Made by a program: the position numbers and the translations under genes
Notes under the pieces: generated by a model
The model's database searches: none
Told to the model about the DNA's origin: nothing
The model's input: the letters and a program-made list of their open reading frames with translations, nothing else
Shown: positions 7,181 to 14,189 of the stretch, piece after piece
Numbering within the stretch: position 1 is the first letter of the stretch
How the letters are laid out: every line of letters begins with the position of its first letter
NCBI GenBank assembly: GCA_025800305.1
Contig: JAOXRY010000231.1
Coordinates: 1-18,511 of the forward strand
Source of the DNA: Campylobacterales bacterium
Lineage (GTDB): Bacteria > Campylobacterota > Campylobacteria > Campylobacterales > SZUA-545
Length of the DNA stretch: 18,511 bases
Direction of reading: 5' to 3'

Positions 7181-7375
7181 ATGGGAAAAAATAAGATTGT
7201 AGAGATCTGGAATGATTCTGTTGATATCCAAGAGTTTAAAAAGAAAATTGAAGGTATTTCTATAAAAGAGGAAGATATTCTAAAGTTAGAAATCTATCTA
7301 AGAGGAAGCTACGGCGAAGACTTTCAAGCTAAAAAAATTATTGAGTCGATTTCAGAAGATTTAAAAGCAGCATAG
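7181..7375 (+). CDS. Small hypothetical protein, 64 aa
   Basis: I do not recognise it. The product is soluble, about 64 residues, with charged helix-rich composition (KNKIVEIWNDSVDIQEFKKK at the start and a SISEDLKAA end) and no Cys or His. AAAGGAA lies six bases before ATG 7181, which makes it credible as a gene. It has its own leader of about 115 bases after the MEMO gene. It converges with the next small ORF, with a 23-base gap. Confidence 0.6.
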   Translation: MGKNKIVEIWNDSVDIQEFKKKIEGISIKEEDILKLEIYLRGSYGEDFQAKKIIESISEDLKAA

Positions 7376-7398
7376 AAGCTGGGAAAAGCCCAACCTCA

Positions 7399-7587
7399 TT
7401 AAGCAGCTTTTTCAAAGCTTTTAACTACTTTATTAATTGCTTCATCAACAGTAAAGCCAAAAGCTCTTAATGACTTTTCTTTTGTAAGAATCTCTGCACG
7501 GCAAATTTTATTGGATTGGTAGCCTACCAATCTACCTTCTGTTTCTTTAGAGAATTTAACTTTCTTGATTAATTTAATAGTATCCAT
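7399..7587 (-). CDS. Small hypothetical protein, 62 aa
   Basis: An unrecognised 62-residue basic protein. Its C-terminal part (AFGFTVDEAINKVVKSFEKA) looks like the strand-helix ending of HicB-like or other small antitoxin folds, but the similarity is only by eye, and no HicA-like toxin is next to it. An ATG at 7599 gives four more residues. I prefer ATG 7587 because GGAG sits six bases before it. It lies 116 bases downstream of the radical SAM gene on the same strand, too far for tight coupling. Confidence 0.6.
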   Translation of the reverse strand: MDTIKLIKKVKFSKETEGRLVGYQSNKICRAEILTKEKSLRAFGFTVDEAINKVVKSFEKAA

Positions 7588-7715
7588 AAATAACTCCATA
7601 TATTTAACTATCTGCTAATATTATCGACTAAAGTAATAAAATATTACTTAATTAAATAAAATGTTGTAAAAAAATATAAAAAATATCTATTTTGTAGAGT
7701 TTTGTAACAAATGAA

Positions 7716-8591
7716 TCAAAATCCCCTTAGCCGTTTATCAACGATTTCTCTTTTTCCAGTAAATACTTGATTAAGCTGATTTAGAAGCTTCTCTCTATCT
7801 TTAGGTATGTTTCCAGCTAGTGGCAGTGCATTAGAAGCATGGTTAGATCTAAAGATAATATTTTTAGGAGGATTTAATTTTTCAATAAAACGAATTTGTT
7901 CTTTTAACATTCCTTCATCATCTTGCCAAAGAAATTCCTCTCCAAATTTTTTATAAAAATTCTCTTTTTCCTTCTCTTCTAGACCCAGCTGTAGTGTGGA
8001 GAGATAGTTGACGTGAAACTGATTAATCAGATCTGCTGTTTCATCAATGTGCTCTTTCCAATATTTCTTGCCTCCTAATCCTAGAATTACAGTTGCTGAG
8101 ATCTTTATTTTTGATTGATTAGCCTTTTGGATACTTTCTATAATGGATTTTTTATCAATACCTTTGGTTGTTTTTTTCAAGATCTTGTCATTACCAGACT
8201 CGATTCCGTAATAAATCAAAGAGAGACCATTCTCTTTTAAGATCTTTAGATCTTCCAAAGATTTTTTCTGAAAATTTAGTGGAGAACCATAAGATGAAAC
8301 TCTTTGCAGTTTTGGAAAAGCTTCTTTTAGAATTTTTAAAATTTCAAGAAGATAAGAAGTCTCTAAAGCTAAAGCATCTCCATCGGCTAAAAAGACTCTG
8401 TTTCCTTGAGGATATTGAATAGACAAAAAGCTAATTTCTTCTTTTAAAACATTGAGATCTCGAACTTGAAATTTTTTTGTTTTATACATAGAACAGAAGG
8501 AGCATTTATTATAGCTACACCCTAAAGTAGCTTGTAAAATAATATTATAACCTTCAGCAGGAGGACGAAAAAGTGGCATATCATAAAACAT
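7716..8591 (-). CDS. Radical SAM protein with CX4CX2C cluster motif
   Basis: A 291-residue radical S-adenosylmethionine enzyme. The N-terminus is DMPLFRPPAEGYNIILQATL, followed by GCSYNKCSFCSMYKTKKF. The three cluster cysteines are C25, C30 and C33. The spacing is CX4CX2C instead of the common CX3CX2C; this is a recognised variation in this COG1032-like family of short radical SAM proteins. The rest of the barrel follows: LADGDALAL, SSYGSPLNF, and YYGIESGND in the SAM-binding region. There is no TRAM, B12 or SPASM domain, so the substrate is not predictable. The gene starts at ATG 8591 and shares a divergent promoter with the exported protein at 8660. Confidence 0.88.
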   Translation of the reverse strand: MFYDMPLFRPPAEGYNIILQATLGCSYNKCSFCSMYKTKKFQVRDLNVLKEEISFLSIQYPQGNRVFLADGDALALETSYLLEILKILKEAFPKLQRVSSYGSPLNFQKKSLEDLKILKENGLSLIYYGIESGNDKILKKTTKGIDKKSIIESIQKANQSKIKISATVILGLGGKKYWKEHIDETADLINQFHVNYLSTLQLGLEEKEKENFYKKFGEEFLWQDDEGMLKEQIRFIEKLNPPKNIIFRSNHASNALPLAGNIPKDREKLLNQLNQVFTGKREIVDKRLRGF

Positions 8592-8608
8592 AAATTTCCT
8601 AACAGAAT

Positions 8609-8630
8609 ATGGTATTTATTATAATACCAT
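8609..8630. promoter_or_regulatory. Inverted repeat holding two overlapping divergent -10 boxes
   Basis: Arms ATGGTATT (8609-8616) and AATACCAT (8623-8630) are perfect, with a 6-base spacer. TATAAT occurs at 8620-8625 on the plus strand and at 8618-8623 on the minus strand, so both promoters overlap inside the repeat. Either one polymerase serves one direction at a time or a repressor bound here shuts both. Confidence 0.55.
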
Positions 8631-8659
8631 TGAAATTTATAAAAAGGTCAATATAGATT

Positions 8660-9145
8660 TTGAAAACACTATTTAAAGCTTCTCTTTTATTGTTATTAAC
8701 TCTTCCTCTTTTTTCCAATGGAAAATGGATACCTCTAGACTCTTTTCCAGATAAAAATATGAAAAGCCAACAACATAAAAATATAACAGCCAAGGAAATC
8801 AAATATAGAAATGAAGCTAAAAAGTGGTTTGACACAAATCAGTCTGGAACTGACTATTATGGAAGACCAGATTTTGAAAATAATACAAGACAACAATCTA
8901 AAGGAGAAGGTCTTTTAATTATTACGTGTGACCAAGAAGATGTAGATGTCTTCAATGGAAATATACAAATTGCAATGGTAGGGAGTGGTGAAACAGAAAT
9001 AAAACTTTCTGGAGGAAAACATACTTTAATTTTACAGAAAAAAATTGATTATAATTGGATATGGCACCAAAAAAAGACAGTATTTGTAGGAGCAAATTCA
9101 AAGACTAAAGTCCATTTTAAACTGAAAAAAATAAGATACAGATAA
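8660..9145 (+). CDS. Exported protein with PEGA-like C-terminal domain
   Basis: A 161-residue protein with a clear signal peptide (KTLFKASLLLLLTLPLFSNG) and a mature part made of a charged linker and, from about residue 82, a beta-rich domain (GLLIITCDQEDVDVFNG, ... GSGETEIKLSGGKHTLILQKK). The LSGGKHTL turn resembles PEGA domains, which are found in surface and periplasmic proteins. One Cys (in IITC) is present. It must start at the TTG at 8660, since no ATG precedes the signal peptide; AAAAAGG lies 13 bases upstream, a long but workable spacing. It is followed after 19 bases by a second exported protein and probably forms an operon with it. Confidence 0.7.
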   Translation: MKTLFKASLLLLLTLPLFSNGKWIPLDSFPDKNMKSQQHKNITAKEIKYRNEAKKWFDTNQSGTDYYGRPDFENNTRQQSKGEGLLIITCDQEDVDVFNGNIQIAMVGSGETEIKLSGGKHTLILQKKIDYNWIWHQKKTVFVGANSKTKVHFKLKKIRYR

Positions 9146-9164
9146 CAAAAATAAAGGAAATTAC

Positions 9165-9428
9165 ATGATACAAAAACTAGGAGTATTTTTAATACTGGTA
9201 ATTTCAGCAAATGCTTTTACATGGTCACAAGTTGTAAGCTGGAAAAACAAAACAATCAAGCCTGACGCAAAATATAGCATTGAAACAGAAGGATATAATG
9301 TAAGAGTCTATGAGTTCACACCTGTGACAGATCCTGGAAGTACATGTATTATGACTTTTACCAACGAAAAAATGGGAATGTATTGCTTTAATAAGTCTGA
9401 TAAGGCTTTGAAGAATCCGAATAAGTAA
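9165..9428 (+). CDS. Small exported hypothetical protein, 87 aa
   Basis: The N-terminus (MIQKLGVFLILVISANAF) is a typical signal peptide with cleavage after ANA. The mature protein is about 69 residues, beta-rich, with two cysteines (in STCIMTF and MYCFNK) that could form a disulphide in the periplasm. AAAGGAA lies six bases before the ATG. I do not recognise the family. The tight spacing to the preceding exported protein suggests they work together. Confidence 0.65.
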   Translation: MIQKLGVFLILVISANAFTWSQVVSWKNKTIKPDAKYSIETEGYNVRVYEFTPVTDPGSTCIMTFTNEKMGMYCFNKSDKALKNPNK

Positions 9429-9503
9429 AAATATTATTTTTTTGGACATATAATATATATGTAAAATAAAATCTTAGAGTATATTCGTTCATTAATTATA
9501 AAA

Positions 9504-9531
9504 TTGTTTTAGCTATACTTTGGTTTATAAT
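9504..9531 (+). promoter_or_regulatory. Promoter of the kinase-receiver-peptidase operon
   Basis: TTGTTT at 9504-9509 and TATAAT at 9526-9531, separated by 16 bases, is the best sigma-70-type promoter ahead of the operon. The start of translation is 28 bases further. GGAG at 9542-9545 is 13 bases from the ATG. Confidence 0.6.
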
Positions 9532-9558
9532 ATCTTATTTTGGAGTTAACAAATTAAA

Positions 9559-11688
9559 ATGAAATCAGAATATTTAAATTGGGAATTTGATGTTAATGTT
9601 TTTAAACTATTAGGTAGTCAATTGATTTCTGATAAATTTACTGCAATAATTGAACTTGTGAAAAATGCTTATGACGCTAATGCCACAGAAGTGAAAATAG
9701 ACTTCATAAATACTTTATCTCTTGAAAATGGAAAAATTATAATTTCTGATAATGGTGTTGGAATGAGTAAAGACGATATTTCAACTAAATGGATGAGAAT
9801 CGGTACAAATAGTAAAAGAAAGGAAACTCATTCAGCTTCACCTTTTAGTCGAACCTACTTAGGAGAAAAAGGTATTGGAAGATTTGCTATAGAAAAAATT
9901 TCAGATCATATTATTTTAGAAAGTAAAGAGCTAAATAAAGAAACTATACATAAATTAACTGTTGACTGGTCTCAATATGAGGCTATGAAGAACTCAAAAA
10001 ATACACAACTATTTACATCAATGCAAAATAAATATGAAATCTCTAATAGTATACTAGAATACACCAGTGGTACAACTTTAAACTTTACAAATCTAAAGGA
10101 GGAATGGACACAGCAGGATATACGAAGACTTAAAAGAGAACTTGCAAAACTAGTATCTCCATTAAAAGAAATTGAAGATAAGTATGGGTTTAAAATTTTT
10201 GTAAAAGAAGAAACAGAAAAAACCCTTTTTAATGTAAGTGAATATGAAGAAGTTATTAATTCTTCACTCTCGTATGCATCTGAAATGTTTCAAGTTTCCT
10301 TTAATAAAAATAAGCAGCAAGACCTTCATTTTAATGAAGATACTAATCAAATAGAAATTCTTGAAAATAAAATAAAAAAATTTGGTCCAGTTAAAATTCA
10401 TATATATTATTTTAACTCTAAAGATAAAAGAAAATTTAAATTAGCATATAAAGCAAAAGATCTAAAAATTGACGGCTTTAAAGTTTATAGAGATTCAATA
10501 TTAGCTACACCTTTTGTCGAAACAGCTTCTATAGAAATAGGTGTTGATAGTTATAGAGATATTTTTGGCATAGATAAAAAAAGATGGTCTAATACTTTTA
10601 ATAAATTAAGTACTCATGACTTTATAGGCATTATTGAAATTACAAAAAAAGAAAACCCTGATATAAGGGACTTAACAAATAGACAAGACTTTGAGGAAAC
10701 ACCAGAATATAAATTATTTAAAGATTTCGTTTTTGATCAATTAGAACAAATAGAAAAAAAACTAGAATATGAAAAAAAACTGGTTAAAGAACAAAATCAA
10801 AATGATATTGATATTGCTCAATCAGAAGTTATAGATATTCGTGGTCATTTAGATAGTTTACTTGAAAAGGAACCTCAATTAAAAGATAGCATTGAACCTA
10901 TGTACAGTTATCTAAACAATGTATCTAATGTATTACAAATTAGTAGTAAAGAAATTAGTGAATTAAATGAAACTATAGAAAGAAAAGAAGAACTTTATCA
11001 TAGTTTAATGTCTTTGCAAGAGTATGCGGCAGATTTGGCACATATGGTGCGAAATTCATTAGATAAGATCTTAAGTGTATCAAGATATTTTATTAAGCAC
11101 TTGGGAGAGACAAAGTTTTTCAAAAAAGCAACTATGTTGAACTATGAATTGTTAAAAATGAGAGAAGATGTTCAGTATATGTTGGATTATGCAGAGAGTG
11201 GACATAAATTAAGAGAATTTGATTTACCTGAAGTCATGATGAAGGCTTTTACTAGATTTGATGAACAGTTAGAAAATGAGGGAATCAAAGTAGTTTTAGA
11301 AAAGCCAGAGACATTTTTAGTTACTCATGTAGAAACTTTTATGAGAGATATTTTTAATAATTTAATTAGCAACTCAAGAAAAGCTTTAAAGAGTGTAGAA
11401 AGAGAAAAGAAAGTCATTAAATGTACTGCTAAAAAAGAGGAAAATGAATTTACAATAGTTTTTTCTGATAATGGTATAGGAATTGAAGACAATATAAAAG
11501 AAAAAATATTTGATAGATATTTTTCAACTACAAAAGATGAAGGTGGTTCAGGAATTGGACTGTATGTGGTTAAAAATAATTTGAAAACATTAAATGGAAC
11601 TATTGAGCTAATAGATAGTGAATTTGATGATAAAGGTTGTAGTTTTAAAATCACAATTCCTTTAAAAGAGGTTGAAATAGATGGTTAA
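9559..11688 (+). CDS. Soluble histidine kinase with an N-terminal Hsp90/MORC-like GHKL ATPase domain
   Basis: A 709-residue protein with two complete GHKL ATP-binding modules. Module 1 (residues 1-210): N-box E32-LVKN36-AYDA, G1 box SDNGVGM (63-69), G2 box LGEKGIGRFA (101-110), as in MutL/Hsp90/MORC-type ATPases. A middle region carries RDLTNRQDFEE (370-380), the place of the catalytic Arg/Lys loop in that group. A coiled coil fills about 390-480. Module 2 is a histidine-kinase transmitter: DHp with LAHMVRNSL (H495 the phosphoacceptor), N-box NNLISN (600-605), G1 SDNGIGI, F-box FDRYFST and G2 GGSGIGL (663-668). There are no membrane segments. The stop overlaps the next gene by 8 bases. GHKL ATPases of this type are known next to restriction-modification genes; here the methyltransferase is downstream. 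A sensing role for module 1 is inference. Confidence 0.85.
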   Translation: MKSEYLNWEFDVNVFKLLGSQLISDKFTAIIELVKNAYDANATEVKIDFINTLSLENGKIIISDNGVGMSKDDISTKWMRIGTNSKRKETHSASPFSRTYLGEKGIGRFAIEKISDHIILESKELNKETIHKLTVDWSQYEAMKNSKNTQLFTSMQNKYEISNSILEYTSGTTLNFTNLKEEWTQQDIRRLKRELAKLVSPLKEIEDKYGFKIFVKEETEKTLFNVSEYEEVINSSLSYASEMFQVSFNKNKQQDLHFNEDTNQIEILENKIKKFGPVKIHIYYFNSKDKRKFKLAYKAKDLKIDGFKVYRDSILATPFVETASIEIGVDSYRDIFGIDKKRWSNTFNKLSTHDFIGIIEITKKENPDIRDLTNRQDFEETPEYKLFKDFVFDQLEQIEKKLEYEKKLVKEQNQNDIDIAQSEVIDIRGHLDSLLEKEPQLKDSIEPMYSYLNNVSNVLQISSKEISELNETIERKEELYHSLMSLQEYAADLAHMVRNSLDKILSVSRYFIKHLGETKFFKKATMLNYELLKMREDVQYMLDYAESGHKLREFDLPEVMMKAFTRFDEQLENEGIKVVLEKPETFLVTHVETFMRDIFNNLISNSRKALKSVEREKKVIKCTAKKEENEFTIVFSDNGIGIEDNIKEKIFDRYFSTTKDEGGSGIGLYVVKNNLKTLNGTIELIDSEFDDKGCSFKITIPLKEVEIDG

Positions 11689-12325
11689 TATTGTATATAT
11701 TGATGATGAAGTTTATAAGATGAGAGGTGGAGATAAAGAGGAAGTTAAAGACTTATTAGAAAGTGATCTAGAGGATATAACAGAAAAATTTGAGTTGTAT
11801 ATTTATGATAATGGTGAAGATGCAATTGAGAGAATATTATCTTTAGGAAATAACACAATTATTATTCTAGATATGCAAATGCCAGAAATCAATGGTGCAG
11901 AGGTGTTAGAAAAAATTAGAAAAAACAACAATACTTGTCCTGTAATTGGTTATTCTGCCAATAAGAGTAATGGTAAAAATGATCATATGTTAGTCTCCTT
12001 ACTTGAAAACGATTTATTTGATTATGTTGAAAGAGCAGAAGCAGATAGAAGCAATTTAATTCAAGCAATAAATAAAGCAATTGAAAAGTTTAAAGATAAT
12101 ATTCCATTAGAGTTAAATGAAGCATTAAATGAATATCTTGAAAGAAACGAAAAGTTTAAAGATGTAAAAATTATAGTTAAAGAGGATGGGGAAAATAAGG
12201 AAGTTGCTTTTTCTAATATTCAAGAGCATATAAATAAAGGCACAACTTTTGGAAGGGACTATCAAAAAGCAATTTATAAAATTGCTTTTGAAGATTTTAA
12301 AGAACAAAGAAAAGTAATTGAATGA
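11681..12325 (+). CDS. Receiver-domain protein with unrecognised C-terminal region
   Basis: A 214-residue protein. Residues 1-130 are a receiver domain: D8-D9 in YIDDE, phosphoacceptor D64 in IILDMQMPEINGAE, and S92 in GYSANK at the Thr/Ser position. The usual Lys of the KPF motif is replaced: the segment reads DYVERAEAD (114-122), so it may not respond to phosphorylation in the normal way. An extra stretch (residues 14-36) enlarges the first loop. The C-terminal 85 residues match no output domain I know and are not a DNA-binding HTH. It overlaps the kinase gene by 8 bases and the peptidase gene by 4 (ATGA), so all three are translated together. It is the obvious partner of the kinase; the effector it controls may be the peptidase. 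Confidence 0.82.
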   Translation: MVNIVYIDDEVYKMRGGDKEEVKDLLESDLEDITEKFELYIYDNGEDAIERILSLGNNTIIILDMQMPEINGAEVLEKIRKNNNTCPVIGYSANKSNGKNDHMLVSLLENDLFDYVERAEADRSNLIQAINKAIEKFKDNIPLELNEALNEYLERNEKFKDVKIIVKEDGENKEVAFSNIQEHINKGTTFGRDYQKAIYKIAFEDFKEQRKVIE

Positions 12326-12933
12326 ATGATATAGTCATCGTATCTTATCACTGTGATGAGTTAGATAACTATTTTCAACTATGCAATGAGGATATACAAA
12401 CTTTTATTAAACTTAAGCAGTTAGATATTGAAACACATTGTCTTCATGATGAATGCAATAGAACAAGTTTACATGAAAAATTAAATACATTAGCTGATAA
12501 TTATGTTGTTAGTATTTATGCACATGGTGAAAATCATAGAATAAGAGATAATGAGTTGCAAGATTTAATCACAATTGATGATTCAATGAAATATTATAAT
12601 AATGCAATAGTATATTCTACTGCCTGTTATTCAGCGAATGAAATAGGTAGAAAAATGCATCTCTATAATTGTAAGATTTTTTATGGCTATACTAAAAGAT
12701 CTTATGTTGTGTATATGTATAAGGACAGTTTTATAGAGTTAGACAATTTTGCATTAAAAGAGATTTTAGTAGATCATAGTATTGAGCCAACAAATTTATG
12801 TGAAAAAACTAATTATGCTTTTGATAAAAAAATTGAAGAGATGAAGGATTTGAATCTCATGGTAGCACCTTTAATTATGCACAACAGGGAATCATATAAA
12901 ATATATAAAAATAGACAAGAATATCCAGCTTAA
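12322..12933 (+). CDS. Putative caspase/CHAT-like cysteine peptidase (clan CD fold)
   Basis: A 203-residue protein with the order of catalytic elements of clan CD peptidases. A beta strand runs into a His-Gly (VVSIYAHGE, H68-G69). About 30 residues later a second strand leads to an Ala-Cys (AIVYSTACYS, C102), followed by helix NEIGRKM and another strand KIFYGYTK. That His/Cys dyad and spacing fit caspase, gingipain and CHAT domains. There is no signal peptide or attached NLR/TPR region. Several other Cys residues are present (C11, C21, C40, C45, C117, C158). ATG overlaps the receiver gene's stop as ATGA. It ends 28 bases before the end of the convergent methyltransferase. The call rests on motif reading alone; a structure search is needed to confirm it. 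Confidence 0.55.
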   Translation: MNDIVIVSYHCDELDNYFQLCNEDIQTFIKLKQLDIETHCLHDECNRTSLHEKLNTLADNYVVSIYAHGENHRIRDNELQDLITIDDSMKYYNNAIVYSTACYSANEIGRKMHLYNCKIFYGYTKRSYVVYMYKDSFIELDNFALKEILVDHSIEPTNLCEKTNYAFDKKIEEMKDLNLMVAPLIMHNRESYKIYKNRQEYPA

Positions 12934-12961
12934 TAATTGGTACAAGATACGATGGAATAAG

Positions 12962-14011
12962 TTAATATTTTAAAATCTTACTAAAAATAGCCTTTGCAAG
13001 TAAAGGAGGTACTGCATTGCCAATTTGTTGTTGCTTATAACTCAATGGACCTTCAAATACAAAGTGATCAGGAAAACTTTGTAATCTTGCCGCTTCTCTC
13101 AATGATAGCCCTCTATCTTCATATGGGTGAATCAGCATACTTTTTCTGTAGTTTGCAATTACAACTGATGGTTGCTCAGGATCAAGTCTTTTATATATAC
13201 CACTATGCATATTTTTAGTATTTGTGTAATTTCCCATTAGTTCTTTCGGTATATCTTGCCAGTTTTTTCCAGGTCTAATATATTTATACCTTTCAATAAC
13301 ATAATCTCTATTACGACTTACTGTATTTTGCATGGGTTTGTTTGACTTTTTTCGCATATTTTTTAGATAAGGTGTAGATGCATCTTTAGTATAGCTACAC
13401 TCTTCTCTGTGCTCTCCATTAGATAATGAAGGCAAGTCTGATAATGCTTCACCTACAGAAACTTTTGATTTTTTTCTTAAAGCCTTAAAATCAAATTTAA
13501 TGCCCCTTTTATTGCCTATAATAAAAAATCTATTTCGTTTTTGTGGTACTCCAAAATCTGATGCAGTCAAAACAGCAGAATTTGTTTCATATCCAAGTTT
13601 TTTAAATTCTTTTTCGATATTTACGGCAAATTTTCCCTTATCAAATGATTTAAATCCTTCAACATTTTCAAATAAGAACCACTCTGGTTCTAACTCTTTT
13701 AAGAAACGGTAGTATTCTTTGAACATCCAGTTATTAGGGTTATCAAGATTTCTTGTTTTTGTATTCGCAATAGAAAAGCCTTGACATGGAGGTCCTCCCA
13801 TCAAGATAAAAGGGTTTTTATCAGTAAATTCGAGAGGAATTACATTTCTTATATCTTTATTTATGACAGTTGCTTTTTTATGATTTTTGGTAAATGAATT
13901 AGCCGCATGTTTATCAAATTCAACAGCAAGAACAGTTTTTATACCAGCCATTTCTGCACCAATACTTAATCCACCTGCTCCACTAAATATATCTACTGCA
14001 GTCTTTGTCAC
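12962..14011 (-). CDS. DNA (cytosine-5-)-methyltransferase
   Basis: A 349-residue C5-cytosine methyltransferase with the ten motifs in the usual order. Motif I is DIFSGAGGLS (7-16), motif IV GGPPCQGFS with catalytic C76, motif VI ENVEG (115-119), motif VIII QKRNRFFIIG (157-166). A target-recognition segment spans roughly 170-265, and motif X is GNAVPPLLAKA near 331. It methylates C5 of cytosine in DNA; the site cannot be read from sequence. It starts at GTG 14011 with AAGGGA before it. No restriction endonuclease gene is beside it. It is convergent with, and almost touching, the kinase-receiver-peptidase operon, and its promoter sits against the 3' end of tRNA-Arg, a usual place for acquired DNA. 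Confidence 0.95.
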   Translation of the reverse strand: MTKTAVDIFSGAGGLSIGAEMAGIKTVLAVEFDKHAANSFTKNHKKATVINKDIRNVIPLEFTDKNPFILMGGPPCQGFSIANTKTRNLDNPNNWMFKEYYRFLKELEPEWFLFENVEGFKSFDKGKFAVNIEKEFKKLGYETNSAVLTASDFGVPQKRNRFFIIGNKRGIKFDFKALRKKSKVSVGEALSDLPSLSNGEHREECSYTKDASTPYLKNMRKKSNKPMQNTVSRNRDYVIERYKYIRPGKNWQDIPKELMGNYTNTKNMHSGIYKRLDPEQPSVVIANYRKSMLIHPYEDRGLSLREAARLQSFPDHFVFEGPLSYKQQQIGNAVPPLLAKAIFSKILKY

Positions 14012-14046
14012 ATTGTCCCTTGAAATACAAGTATTTTTATAAACAG

Positions 14047-14052
14047 ATTATA
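14047..14052 (-). promoter_or_regulatory. -10 element of the methyltransferase gene
   Basis: TATAAT on the minus strand, 35 bases before the GTG start and 24 bases beyond the encoded CCA end of tRNA-Arg. Confidence 0.55.
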
Positions 14053-14075
14053 GCAGCTTAATGCAAAATTTTAAA

Positions 14076-14152
14076 TGGTGCGCCCCACAGGATTCGAACC
14101 TGCGACCTACTGAACCGCAATCAGTTGCTCTATCCAACTGAGCTAAGGGCGC
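14076..14152 (-). tRNA. tRNA-Arg (anticodon GCG)
   Basis: A 77-base cloverleaf on the minus strand. The acceptor stem GCGCCCU pairs with GGGGCGC. The D arm contains AGCTCAGTTGGATAGAGC. The anticodon arm is ACTGA-TTGCGGT-TCAGT, giving GCG. The T arm holds GGTTCGAATCC, and CCA is encoded at 14078-14076. Most bacteria read CGN with an ACG (inosine) tRNA, so G34 is notable. The 3' end faces the methyltransferase cassette, making this tRNA the candidate landing site for it, but I find no repeat of its 3' end at the far side. Confidence 0.95.
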
Positions 14153-14162
14153 GTTAAGAGGT

Positions 14163-14183
14163 GAGGGTGGTTTTCACACCCTC
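14163..14183. terminator. Hairpin between ilvD and tRNA-Arg
   Basis: A perfect 7-bp stem (GAGGGTG at 14163-14169 with CACCCTC at 14177-14183) with a 7-base loop, just beyond the ilvD stop. On the ilvD strand it lacks a T-tract, so it may stabilise or help process a transcript running into tRNA-Arg more than stop it. Confidence 0.5.
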
Positions 14184-14189
14184 TAAATT

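Noticed and set aside
9430..9560. A copy of the tRNA-Arg 3' end marking the far side of the kinase cassette
   Set aside because: I searched this gap by eye and found no repeat of the tRNA sequence, so tRNA-Arg integration remains unproven.
11325..11654. A 109-codon minus-strand frame opposite the kinase C-terminus
   Set aside because: Antisense to the conserved HATPase region; composition is that of a shadow frame.
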